From CAYMRB01 sp964392615 (GTDB lineage: Bacteria > Planctomycetota > UBA8108), in NCBI GenBank assembly GCA_964392615.1, contig CAYMRB010000029.1:1-40427 (forward strand): 40,427 nucleotides of DNA, in the 5' to 3' direction. The stretch's first letter is position 1; each line of letters opens with the position of its first letter. A program made the position numbers and the translations under genes. Positions 1 through 12,200 of the stretch are shown here, piece after piece. Below the pieces are notes generated by a model, which worked only from the letters and a program-made list of their open reading frames with translations, was not told the origin of the DNA and did not search any database.

Positions 1-125
1 CCTCCTCGGGGCCCCGTTTCTCATTGGGTGGGCGGCCTCCGCCCCCGACTCCGAGACCGAGTGGCAAGCTTCTCGCGGTCCACCCACCTCACCGAGCGCG
101 AGCCGGAACAGCGCCCCCGGTCTGC

Positions 126-161
126 GCCAAAACGAAAGCAGGGGCCCGGATCGGGCCCCTG
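126..161 (-). terminator. Intrinsic terminator of the giant lipoprotein gene
   Basis: A perfect 10-bp stem occupies 139-148 and 152-161 with a 3-nt loop. Read on the minus strand it is followed by a T-rich stretch (GCTTTCGTTTTGG). It lies about 55 nt past the stop codon of the giant minus-strand gene, as expected for a Rho-independent terminator. Nothing gene-like was seen between it and the window start, although a neighbouring gene may begin just outside. Confidence 0.75.
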
Positions 162-214
162 GCTCGGGAAGACTCGGCATCGCCGTCCCGTTGATCGGCG
201 ACGCCGTCCGGTGT

Positions 215-3200
215 TCAGCAGGCGGGCGCCCGGAGAGCCCGGTCGCCCGCCCGCCGCACGGATTTCTGCGGCGGGTCGCCAGGTGGCGGGTTGCCGGGTG
301 GCGGGCCACCGGGACTACAGCTTCCGATCTCCGCCGGCGTCTCGCCGTGGATGATCGGCAGGAAGTTGCCCTCGATCGGCGTGCCACCGACGGTTGCCTC
401 GAAGGCCGTCACGACGACCTCCGTCGTGGTCGCACCGTCGATCAGCGCGAACCCGAGGTCGTAGGTGCCGACCGGCAGCGAGATCTCCGCGCACCCCATG
501 TCGTTGGTGTACGCGAGGCCGATGAGCACACCTTGATCGTTGTAGATCCCGATGTCCTCGTCGTTCGCTACCAGGCCGTTGACGAAGCCACGGACAGACA
601 GCGCCTGGCCCGGTGCCGTGGCCGAGATCGCGGTGTAGATGAAGTCGTGCTCGATCAGCATGATCTCGCCCTCCGCCGGCACGGTCACCTCGACCGCGTT
701 CGGCATGAGTGACGCGGGCGGCACGTCCTCGCCAGCCGGCACGAGGATGAAGTCTCCCGCCGGCAGCCAGAAGTCGAAAGTGCCTCCCCAGGCGTCGCCG
801 AGGACGAGCTCCTCGTTCGTCGTCGGGTCGACGGCGATGATCTCGCCCGAGATCGGGAACTGGTCGGTACGCAATTGACCGGTCACCCGCGCTCTTCCGG
901 CCCCGAGATTCCAGTCGATGACACCGTTCGGCACGGCTTGCCCGTCGATGACGAGTTCCATCGTGCCCTGGTTGTCGACGACCCCGAACTCGACGAACAG
1001 CGGCTTCACCGAGCCTGCCGGGATACCGTGCCAGAGCTCGATCTCCCAGCTACCCGACATCATCGTCAGGCTGTACTCTCCCTGCGCGTTCGTCGTCGTG
1101 CGAGGTCCGGGAGAGAAGCTGTCCGCTCTCTCGGTCTCGACGTCGACTCCCGCGACCGGGTTGCCCTCGGCGTCGCGAACGGTGCCGTTGACGACGACTC
1201 CGTCGAGACCCAGCTGGAAGTTGAGGACATAGGCTTCGCCTTGCTGCGTAACGCCGTCACCGGTGATCCCGTCTCCGTTGACCGTGATGGTCACCGGACT
1301 CGGCGCGGTGAAGTCGGGCGGCAGCTCATCCTCGAACAGCATGACGGTGTACTGCCGCTCCTGGTCGGCGGGCAACGCCACCGAGTACGAGCCGCCCACC
1401 GGCTCGATGAGCGTCATGGGATCGGCGCCCTGGAGGATGAGGACCGGAGCGTCGATGGTGACGCCGGCAGCCTGCAGCGAGCCCGTCAACGTGTGAGACG
1501 GTGGCGCTCCCTGACCGGCTGGCGTGAAGAACTCGAAGTCCTGCGTCAGCTCGATCAGCGACTGCGATTCCGGCACCGTCACCGTCACCGGCAGCGGCGG
1601 GATGAACTGAGGCGGCGGGTCGGCCAGCTCGGCGATGAGCACGAACGAGCCGACTCCGAGCGGCAACTCGTACGCGCCGCTGACCGCCGATTCCGCCCAG
1701 CTGGCGTCGTCGACGTCCTGACCCTGGACGACCAGCGCCAAGACTTCGGCTTCGACCCCCTGACCGTCGACGGTGACCGTTCCGGTCATGACCGCCGTGC
1801 GCGTCGGCACGACGATCGTCACCGGGCTCGGCGGCTGCGTGTTGTTCGGACCCATCACGCGCACCAGCATCGGCGGCGGAGGCACCGCATCGGCCGGCAG
1901 ACCCCAGTCCACCTCGAGCTCGAACTCACCGATCGGCAATCCGATCGAGAATTGGCCCAGACCGTCCGTGTGCGCCTGCGACACGTCGAAGTCGGATTGC
2001 ATGTCGATCGCGAAGATCTCGACGCCCGGCAGCGGTGTCGGAGGACTGCCCTGGAGCACCACGGAGCCGGTGATCGTCGCCGCGGATCCCTGCAGCACGA
2101 ACTGTACGAAGCTATCGTCCGGCAGACCGCTCGAGTCGCCCACCACGCCCTCAGCGGAGACGGAGACCGAGTGTGGCGGCGGCGATTGCATGCCACCGGG
2201 CAGGCTCCACGCCGGGATGAAGAACATGAAGTTGCCGGCCGGCAGGCTCACCGGTGACGGACCGTGGCCCAGGTGGGCGTTGGTCACGTGATTGTCGGTG
2301 GTCGTACGGACCTCGACCTGGCAGAAGACCGGATCGCCGCGTGCGTCGACCGCTGCGACACTGATCGAAGCGGCAGCCGTGAGCATCTGGAAGTCGAGCT
2401 CGGTGATCGGCGATCCGTCGACGGTGATCGTCTCACCGCTGACGGTGATCGTCGTCGGATCCGGCGGAATCCAGCCCGGCGGAACCGAGAACGGATCCAC
2501 GCGGACCAGGTAGGTACCGTCTCCGACCGCGATGTCGTAGTAGCCGTTCGGCGACGTGTTGCGGCCACCGACGAAGCGGTGCGAGCTCGGATCGTCGAGC
2601 ACGACGAACGCGTTCGGCAACGGTTGACCGGTCGAGTCGGTGACCTGGCCGCTCAGCGAGACCGCCGCCTGATTCACCGTGAGCTCGTACGTCCCGGTGA
2701 CCGCCACACCGTCCACCGAGATCGTGTCTCCGACCACGACGAGACGCACCGGTGGCGGAGGCAGGAAGCCCGGCGGCAGGCTTGGCGGATCGACGACCAT
2801 GTCGTAGGAGCCGTCGTTGAACGACAGCGAGAAGTTGCCGTTCGGATCCGTCGGGCTCTCGGCGATGCTGTGGTGCTCACCGGTCGTCGGATGGACCCTG
2901 ACGTAGCCGTTGATACCGAAGCCCTGGCCGTCGACGAGGCGACCGGACAACGTCGCGCCACCCTGGGTCAGCGCGAAGTTGATGATGCCGTCGTCGAGCG
3001 TTGAGTCGTCGCCGTGCGCGCTCTCGGTAATCGTGGCCGAGCCATCGATCGGGTTGACCGACACGGTGACGTCGACCGGATCCGGAGGCAGGAAGCCCGG
3101 CGGCAGACTGAACTGGCCGACGGAGACGCGGAACGAGCCCGCACCGACCGAGAGGCTGTACGTGAACTGCGACTGGGCATTCGGCTCGGCGTGTCGACCC

Positions 3201-6200
3201 GCGACGTAGTGATGGTGCACCGCGTCGTGGATCTCGACGTATGCCGGGATACCGCCGATTTCGGTGCCTTCGCCGTCGACGAAGTACACCCGGCCGGTGA
3301 TGGTTGCCGGTGCCGTGCCGAGCGTGAAGTTCTGGTCGGTCAGCGAGGTCTCTCCGATGACGATGTTGATCGGCGACGGGGCCGCGACACCCGGCGGCAG
3401 GCTGTGCGAATCGACCTCGATCCGGTAGCTGCCAGGCGGCAGCGGGATCATATAGGACCCCGTCATGTGATCGCTGTGCGAATCGCCGCGGTAATTACCG
3501 CTGCCGTCGAACGCCTGCAGGCGCGCCGGCACGCCGCTGCCGTCTCCGTCGCGGATCGTTCCGGAGACCGACGTGGACGTCATGCTCAGCAGGATCCTGA
3601 GCAGGTTGTTCTCGTACGTGACGCCGTCGGTCGTCTCGACCTGGATCTGGCCGTCCGACACGGACACGCGCACCGGAGGCGGCGCCGTGAACCCTGGCGG
3701 CAGCGAGAACGGATCGACGCGAACGTTGAAGATGCGGTCGCCGATCGGCAGGTGGAATTCGCCGTACGGCGGGTGTGCGGGCGAGCCGGCGAAGTGGTGT
3801 CCCTCGGTCGGGTCGATCGCCTCGACGAATGCGCCCATGCCCTCGTACACGCCAGGGCTGCGCTCGAACTGCACCATGCCGTCGAGCATCGTGCCACCCG
3901 TCTGCAGGAAGATGAACTTCCTCTCCGCGTCGTTCGAGCAGTCCAGGGTCTCGCCATCCACCGTCACGGTCTCACCGCGGACGGTCAGCTGGATCGGCGG
4001 CGGTGGCAGCGCTCCGGGAGGCAGCGAGCCGCCGTCGACCTGGATCTGGAAGTTGCCCTCGCTCAGCGGGAAGGCGAAGTAGCCGTCCATGTGATCCGTC
4101 CACGTGCCCGCCATGTGAGTCGGCGGCGTGTTCGCGTCGTTGGACGGGATCATGAGCTGGACACCGCAACCCACAGGGTAGACCTCCGGGTTGGTGGTGA
4201 TCGCGCTGCAGTCGACGACCGCGGCGCTCGTATCCACGCCGTCCGCTGGCATCAGGATGTAGCCACGGAACGTCGCCTGCGCCGCGCCGAGCGAGAAGCC
4301 GACGTCCTCGACGATCGTGTCAGCGTCGACGACCACGGTCTGAGGCTGCGGTGGAGGCGTGCCGTGAGGCAGCGAGAACGGATCGACCTGCACCACGTAC
4401 GTCCCCGGCGGCAATGTGATGTGATAGTCGCCCTGCGGGTCCGTATGCGTGCCACCCATGAACTGACCGGTGGCCGAGTCGTCGGCGAAGATGTGTGCGT
4501 TCACCCCGATCTCGCCTTGCGTCACGGCGCCGGAGACGCCGCCGCCGCCCGACTGGAGCTCGAGGACAAGACGGGTTTCCTCACCCTCCGTAACGGTCGT
4601 TGCGGTCGGCGGGAACGAGATGGTGGTGGCACCGTCAGTCGTCGCCACCGAGATCACGACCGGAGGCGGCAGCAGCATTCCCGGAGGCACCGAGCCCGGC
4701 TCCATACCGGTTCGGTACGTGCCGTCCGAGACCGGGATCGAGAAGAACCCGGAGCCGTCCGGAGCCGTCGGACCGCCGCTGACGAAGATCGAGTAATTGC
4801 CCGACGGGTCCTGCGCGAGCAGGTCGACGTGGGCGAACATGCCGTTGCCGAACTCGTCGCGGACGTAGCCGGAGAGGAAGGCAGCGGATCCCTGCGGGAC
4901 GAAGTTGACGACGCCGTCGTTCGCGACGTTGTCAGCGCCACCCTCGGGATCGACGCCCGCGGTGTTCGCCTCGGACACGGTCGAGCCGGAGACCGACACG
5001 CGCACTCCAGCCGGCGGCATGATGCCCGGCGGCAGCGAGAACGGCTCGATGCGCAGGTCGTACGCCCCGTCACCGAGGTGCACGTCGTACCGCCCATCGC
5101 TGTGATGCGTGAATACGTCGCGGATGAACCGGTTCGACGCCGCGTCGAAGATCGCGACATTCGCCGGCAGCGGGTTGCCCTGAGACGTCTTGACGGAACC
5201 GCGAACCGCACCGGCCGCGGAACCCGCCTGCAGGACGACGCGCGTCAGGCCACCGTCGTCGATGGTCGTCGCGCTGTCCGAGAACGTCACCGTCGTCGTC
5301 TCTCCGGACGTCGCGACGCTGAGGTTGACGCGCGGCGGAGGCTGCACCCCCGGCGGCAGGCTGTGCGGATCCACTTCGAGGAAGTACGAACCGTCGCCGG
5401 ACGTGATCTCGAAGTTGCCGGTTCCCGGATCGGTCGGCGCGCCCATCACGAAGCGCGGCGGCTCGTTCGGGTTCGCGGACGGGATGAGCAGTCCGACGAA
5501 GAGCGGCAGCGGATTCCCCTGCGAGTTCAGGACGCGGCCGTAGATCGCGCCGCCACCTGTTTCGACGACGGGGTTGATCGTGCCGTCGTTGTCGGCGTTT
5601 CCGGTGCCTTCCGTGTCGTTCTCGGTGACGGTTGTACCGCTGACCGAGAATGTCGTCGGACCGGGCGGCAGGAAGCCGGGGGGCAGCGACTCGGGCGCGA
5701 CCCACAGCTTGAAGTTGCCCTCTCCGACCGGCATGAAGAAGTGGCCGCCGGGGTCGGTGAAGAGCGTGTACGCGAAGTCCTCCGGAATCTCCGACCTGTC
5801 CGCGGTCGACACGACGAGGCGACAGCCGATGCTGATGCCGCTCGACGAGCGAACCTGGCCTTGGACCATGGCGCTCGCGCCGGCGAGGACGAAGTTCACT
5901 GTGCCGTCGTCGATCTCGTTGCCGGTGCCGGTCGTGTCGTCCTCGATCAACGCGGTCCCCTCGACGCCGACGCGCACCGGTGCGGCCGGAATCGTCGGGA
6001 ACGTCAGAGCGATGCCGTGAGGATCGACGACGACGTACCACACGCCCGGAGGCGCGAAGAGCTGGTACGCGCCCGCGCCGTCCGTGAAGGCGGACGACCG
6101 CGGCCGCTCCGAGGCGGGATCGATCAACAGCACCTCGGCGCCGGGAACCGCGATCGGCGTGGCCGTCGAGGTGCGCCGCGCCGTAACGGTGCCCGCGATC

Positions 6201-9200
6201 AACGCGTCGGAGTTCTGGTTGAACGACGCGATGACGAAGTCGATGTCCGTGCACGCCTCGTCGGGTCCGGCGCCAGCGCACAGACTCGGCGAGCCAATGA
6301 CGCTGATGTCGCCCGACGGCGTCACGTCGACCTCGACGAAGCTCGGCGGTACAGCGCCCGGAGCGACGACTGCAAGCGATCCGGGCTCCGGAAGGATCTG
6401 GTAGAAGCCGGCCGGCAGTGCGATGGCGTACGTGCCGTCAGGTGCCGTGACCGTGTCGTTGATGATCGTGTTGTCGACCGGGTCGCGGGCGACCACGAAG
6501 ACACCGGAGAGCCCGTTGCTGTCGAGGGTCACCGAACCGCCGGCCGTCGCGACGATCGACGGAATGACGATGTCGACCTGCGTGCCCTCGGTGACCGCGT
6601 CGTCGTCCGGGTTCTGGATGACGCCGTCGGACACCGTCACCGGCTGACCGCCGGGGATGATCAGCGCGCCGCTGTCGACGCCCGGCGCGCGGTTGATCGC
6701 GAGCTCGTAGGTTCCTTCGCCCAACTCGACGCTGTACGTCGCGTTGTTCGTCTCTCCGACCCGCACCAGCGGTACGGCGCCGTGAATCAGGAATCCCTCG
6801 CCGTTGTAGAGATCGAGGTCGACGATCGTCGTACCCTGGTCGTTGACGGCGCCGTACACGGTGCCCGTCAACGTGACGCGCTCGTTGCGCAGCACCAGCG
6901 TGACGGCACTGGGTGTCGCGACGCGCGGTGAGCCGGCGACCGACACTGCAACCGGGTCGGGCAGTGACGCGCCCGGAGGCACGCTACCCGGATCGATCGC
7001 GAGCGAGAAGTCGCCCGGACCGAGAATCAGCGGCACGCCGTTCGGATCCGGCGGCACGCCGAGATTGAACAGGATATTGCCCGCCGCATCTTGGACTCGG
7101 ACCGCTCCACCGTAGGGGTTCGTGTCGGAGTCCTGAATGCGCACGGTCACCTGGCCAGCCTGGGCCTGACGCTGCACGGTGATCGTCAGCGTATCGTTGG
7201 CGAGCGCGCCCGAGCCGGCGCTCGTCAGCGTCACATCCGTGCCCGCGACGGTCAGCCGCGAAGGAATCGCCGGAGCGACATCTGGCGGCAAGCTCGCCGG
7301 GTCGACGATGAGGTCGTAGATGCCGTCCGGAAGCGCGAGCGGGAACGCGTGGCCCGGATCGGTGGGCCCCTCGGCCGCGATGCGCGAGTCAGCGCGGTTG
7401 ATGACGAGGATGTGCGCGAACATGCGCACCTCGTCGTTGTCCTGGACGATCACGGCGACGCTGGCGCCCGACTCCGTCAGCGTGAACGGGACGACGCCAT
7501 CGTTGGATGTTCCGGCGCCTTCCGCGATGAATCCACCCGCGACGATGACCGACACGAGCGGTGGAGGCAGGAGCCCCGGAGGCAGGCTCGGCGGGTCGAC
7601 GGCGACCTGGAACGCGCCGTCGGGCAGCGACAGCTGGTAGCTGCCGTCGGGTGCGGTCGGCACACCGAAGATGACGCGGTCGCTCGCAGGGTCGATCGCG
7701 ACCACGAACGCGTGCACCGGCTGACCGCCGAGTGTCACGGTTCCCGTGATCGAGTTGCCGCCGCGAGCCAGCGAGAAGTCGAACTCGCTCGAGATGACCG
7801 GCACGCCCTCCACCTGCTGCGTGATGACCGGCTCGGCACCGCCGCCCGGAATCGCGACGCTGATGCGGCGCGGATCGGGGAGCGACACGCCGGGTGGCAA
7901 CGTACCGCCGTCGAGCAGGACGTCGTACGTTCCGGCCGGCAGGAAGATCGAGTACGTACCGTCTGCCGGGTTCGTCGGGCGACCCGCGACGAAGCGCTTG
8001 TCTGCTGCGTCCTCGATGAAGACGAACGTACCCATCGGGATCGTCTGACCGCTGTCGCTGAGCGTCACCGTTCCGGTGAGCTGTGCGAGGCTTGTCGCCA
8101 GGTTGCCCGCTTCCGTGACGCGGAAGTTGATGATGCCGTCGTCCGCGATGTTGCCGTCGCCGACGGTGTTCGACTCCTGGAAGTTCGCACCGTCGACCTG
8201 GACGCGAACCGGATCCGGGATGATCATGCCGAGCGGCAGCGACTCCGGCTCGATGAACACCTTGTACGCTCCAGCGGGCGCACAAAGGCGGAACTCGCCG
8301 GTGCCCGGGTCGTTCGGCACACCGTTGATGAACTGGCCGGTCGACGGCTCCTCGAGCACGATGAAGACCGGCAGCGGCCTCAGGTCGGTCGCGGTCAGCA
8401 CGACGCCGGTGATGCACGTGCCGGCGGTGTTGAGCACGAAGTTCGCGGTTGCGTTCGATCCCGATGTTACCTGGACGCGCTGTGGCGCCGGCGGAGCGAA
8501 CCCGGGAGGCAGGCTCGGCGGCGCGACCCCGACGTTGTACGTCCCGGGAGGCATGCTGATCGAGTACGCGCCGGTTGCCGGCTCGGTGGGCGCACCACCG
8601 AGGAAGTCATTGGTCGTCGCGTCGTGGACCTCGACGAAGCAGCCGAACCCGTTGCTCGAGCCGTCTTGGACCGTACCCGCGATCTGCTGCGCGGCGCTGA
8701 CGAGGGCGAAGTCGACGTCGGCGTCGTTTTCCGTACCGCTCGCTTCGAGGACGCTGGTCTCGGTCACGGTCACATCGACCGGTGCCGGCGCAGTCGTCCC
8801 TGCGGGAAGCGATGCCGGATCGATGCCGATCTCGTACGAGCCCGGCGACAGGTGCAGGCGGTAGTTGCCCGTTGCGCTGTCGCTCCAGTGGCCCATGACG
8901 AAGCGGTGGTCACGTCGCTCTTCGACGACGACGAACACGCGCAAGCCACCACCGCCGGGAGCAGTCACCGTACCGGTGATCTCCTGGTCGGCGCTCGTCG
9001 GGGCGAGATCGAACTCGTAGCACGGATTGCCGCTACAGTCGCTCGCCGTGACCGTCGCGCCGTTGTCCGTGTTGACGACGATGTTCGCGTCCTGCAGCGC
9101 CGCGAGGATCGCAACCGGCTGCGGCGGGACGAGGTGGAACGGCAGCGAATCACGGTTGAGAAGCAGCGAGTAGCTGCCGAGCGGAAGGCGCAGGCGATAG

Positions 9201-12200
9201 CGACCGGCGCCGAACTCCGTCATCGTCTGCGCGACGATTTCGTCAGTGGCCGAGTCGAGCACCTGCACGTTGACCGCGCCCAGCGGGAACGTGCCGACCT
9301 GCGGGACCGTCTCGGTGACGACGCCCGTGATCATGATGCCGGTGTCGGCCGTCGAGCCGTCGCGGACGACGAAGTTTATCGTGCCGTCGTTTTCGGCGTT
9401 CGCCGGGGCGCCAGCAGGCGTGACCGTATTGTCCTCGAGCACGGTCGCCGGGCTGCCGGCCTGCACTGCGAGCCGCTGGGAGGTCGGCGGCACGGCGGTC
9501 GGCGGCAAGCTCTGCGGCAGCACCTTGAGCTTGTACGTACCTTCGGTCGCGCGGAACGAGTAGGTGCCGTCAGGCGCCGTGCGCACCGCGAGGATGAAGT
9601 TGAAGCGCTCCGATCCGGTGCGCGGGTCGAAGAGTCGTAGCTCCGACAGGAGCCCTTGGCCGCCCGCCATGACGACGCGGCCGGAGATCTCCGCGCCGCT
9701 CGAGCGGACGTCCTCGAACGTGAAGTTCAGCGCGTTCGAAGACACGCCGTTTCCGGACACCGTCGTACCGGTGACCGACACGACGACCGGACGCGGCGGC
9801 AACACGCCGGGAGGCATCGATCCCGGATCGACCGCGATCTCCCAATTGCCCGCGGCGAGCGTCAGGCTGTAGGCGCCCGTGGTCGGATCCGTGCGCGTCG
9901 CACGCAGGAACGTATGGTTCTGCGGATTGCGCACGACGACGTCGACGTCGACGAAGAACGTCTCCGCACCGCGGACAACCGATACGACACCGGTGAGCGT
10001 CGCGACGGACCGCGTCAAGGCGACGTTGACCGCGGCGACGACGCCGTCGGTCGTGGAGATCACGCCGGCCTGGGACACGCTGATCTGAATCGGGTTCGGC
10101 AGAGCGACTCCCGGCGGCAGCGTGTCCGGATTGACGCGCAACTCGTACGCACCGGGGAACACCGGCAGGCGATAGGCGCCGGTGACCTGGTCCGAACGCG
10201 CGTGTCCGACCGGCTGGTTGCGTCCGGTATCGAACAGTGCGAGACCGACGGAGGCGGCGCGACCATCGGTCGTGACGACGCCCTCCAATGTCGCGGTGCG
10301 TCGGATGAGCTCGAAGTCGATCGTGACCGATGCGGCGGTGGTCCCGTCTTCGGTCGTCACGCCGTCGGCGGTGACCGAGACGCGCTGAGGCGGCGTCGGC
10401 GACGCACCCGGCGGCAGGCTCTCGGGATCGACGCCGATCAGGAACGTGCCGTTCTTCAAGATCAGGCTGTACGCTCCGGTCGCCGGATCGGAGCCCGTAT
10501 CGAAGAGCTCCTTCTCGTCGTCAGGGTCACCGACGACGATGCGGCACCCGACGACCTCGCCCGCTTCGACGGTCTCGTCGCCGTCGAAGTCGAACGTGAT
10601 CGTCCCCGTCACGTTCGGCGTACGAGTCGTCAGCACGAAATCGAGCGTCGTTATCGTTCCGCCCGCGCCCGTGATCGTCACCGTGCCACCGCTCGAGGTG
10701 ATCTCCAGCGTGACCGGATCGGGTGGCAGAACGCCGAGCGGGATGCTTTCGGGAACGACGACGATATCCACGGTTCCAAGAGGGAGCTGGAGCGTGTACG
10801 CGCCGGCGTTGTTCGTCACCGCGCGGCCGACCTGCTCGTCGCCCTTCTTCGCGACGACGCGAACGTCCTTGAACGTGTTGGTGCCGTCGCCGACCGTGCC
10901 TGTGAGGCTCACAGACGCCGATTTCAGCGCGAACGCGATGACCCCGTCGTTGGCCGTGCCGGAGTCCTCCAGGACGTTCGCGGATCCCGCGCCGGTGCTC
11001 TCGATCGACACTCGGATCGGCTGCGGCGGAACGACGCCGGGCGGCAGGAAGCTCTTGCGGACGAAGATATCGTACGAGCCGGCCGCCAGCGGCATGCTGA
11101 ACGCGCCGCTCGAGTTCGTCTCGGCCTTCGCGACGACGCCGAGCGTCGAAACGTCACGCGCGGAGACGACCGCGGTGATCGCCGCGCCGTCGAGTGTGAC
11201 GGTACCGGTCAGGGTCGCCGTCGCCGTGAACGCGACGACGCTGAGCGCCGTGACCGCCGGGTCGATCGGCACGTCTTGGCCTTCGACGTAGACGAGGCTG
11301 TCCTTCACCGTGATGCGGATCGGTGCGGGAGCGATGACGTCCGCCGAGAACCCCAGGAACTCGAGGCGGTACGATCCATCGCGCAGCTTCAGCGTGTACG
11401 TGCCGTCCGTGTCGATCGCGACGCGCTCGATCTCGCCCTTGCCGAGCTCGGACACGACGACCGCGGCGCCTTCCGGCACCTGGATCGCGCGCAGAGCGGG
11501 CAGCGCCCGTGGCGGCGCGACCTCGTCCAGCTTCAGCTCACCGATTGCGAGCGACGCGCCTTCGGTGGCGTCGATGGTCCCCCGAATCGACGTGGCGGCT
11601 TCGAGGGTGAACGCCAGGGTTTCAGGGCTAGCGCCCGCTGCGGTGACCGCCAGGTTCTGTGGCGACGAGCCCGCGAGCCCGGTACCGACGGTCGATGCGT
11701 CGACGCGCACCGTGAAGTTTCCGTTCGGCAGCACCGCGACGGAGAAGGCTCCGTTGCTGTCGGTCGTGACCCCGTAGCGCACTTCCTCCGACTCGGCATC
11801 GACGAACTGCACGCCGATGTCAGCGACGCCGTTGCCGCCGTTTGTCACCGTGCCGGTGACCGTGGTCGACGGCGGAGGTATCTCGAAGTCGAGAGTCTCG
11901 ACGCCACCGACGGCGTCCGCACCGTGAACCTCGTCGCCGTCGATGATGACGGGCGATTTCAGCGGCACGAAGTAGTCGGTCGTACCGACGCGGACGCCGA
12001 TGGTGTAGTTACCATCCGGCACCTTCATCGAGTAGTTTCCCGACTCGTCGGTTGTCGTCGACTTGACGACGTTGCCGTCATCGTCCAGGACCTCGACCGT
12101 GGCAGCGACGACCTGTCGTTGCGCGGTCGCCATCAGCACGCCGGTCTTGCTGGCGAGCACTTGCCCCTCGCCGGGGACGCCGACCTGACCGTCGATCTGA

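Noticed and set aside
3014..6931. Long open frames on the plus strand opposite the giant lipoprotein gene, including one of about 1300 codons.
   Set aside because: They are Arg/Asp/Val/His-rich with no recognisable domain, signal or ribosome site. They mirror the GC-rich codon bias of the repeats on the coding strand.
600..11900. Regularly spaced GC-rich repeats that might suggest a CRISPR-like array.
   Set aside because: The period is about 300 bp, copies are diverged, and all lie in one intact protein frame.
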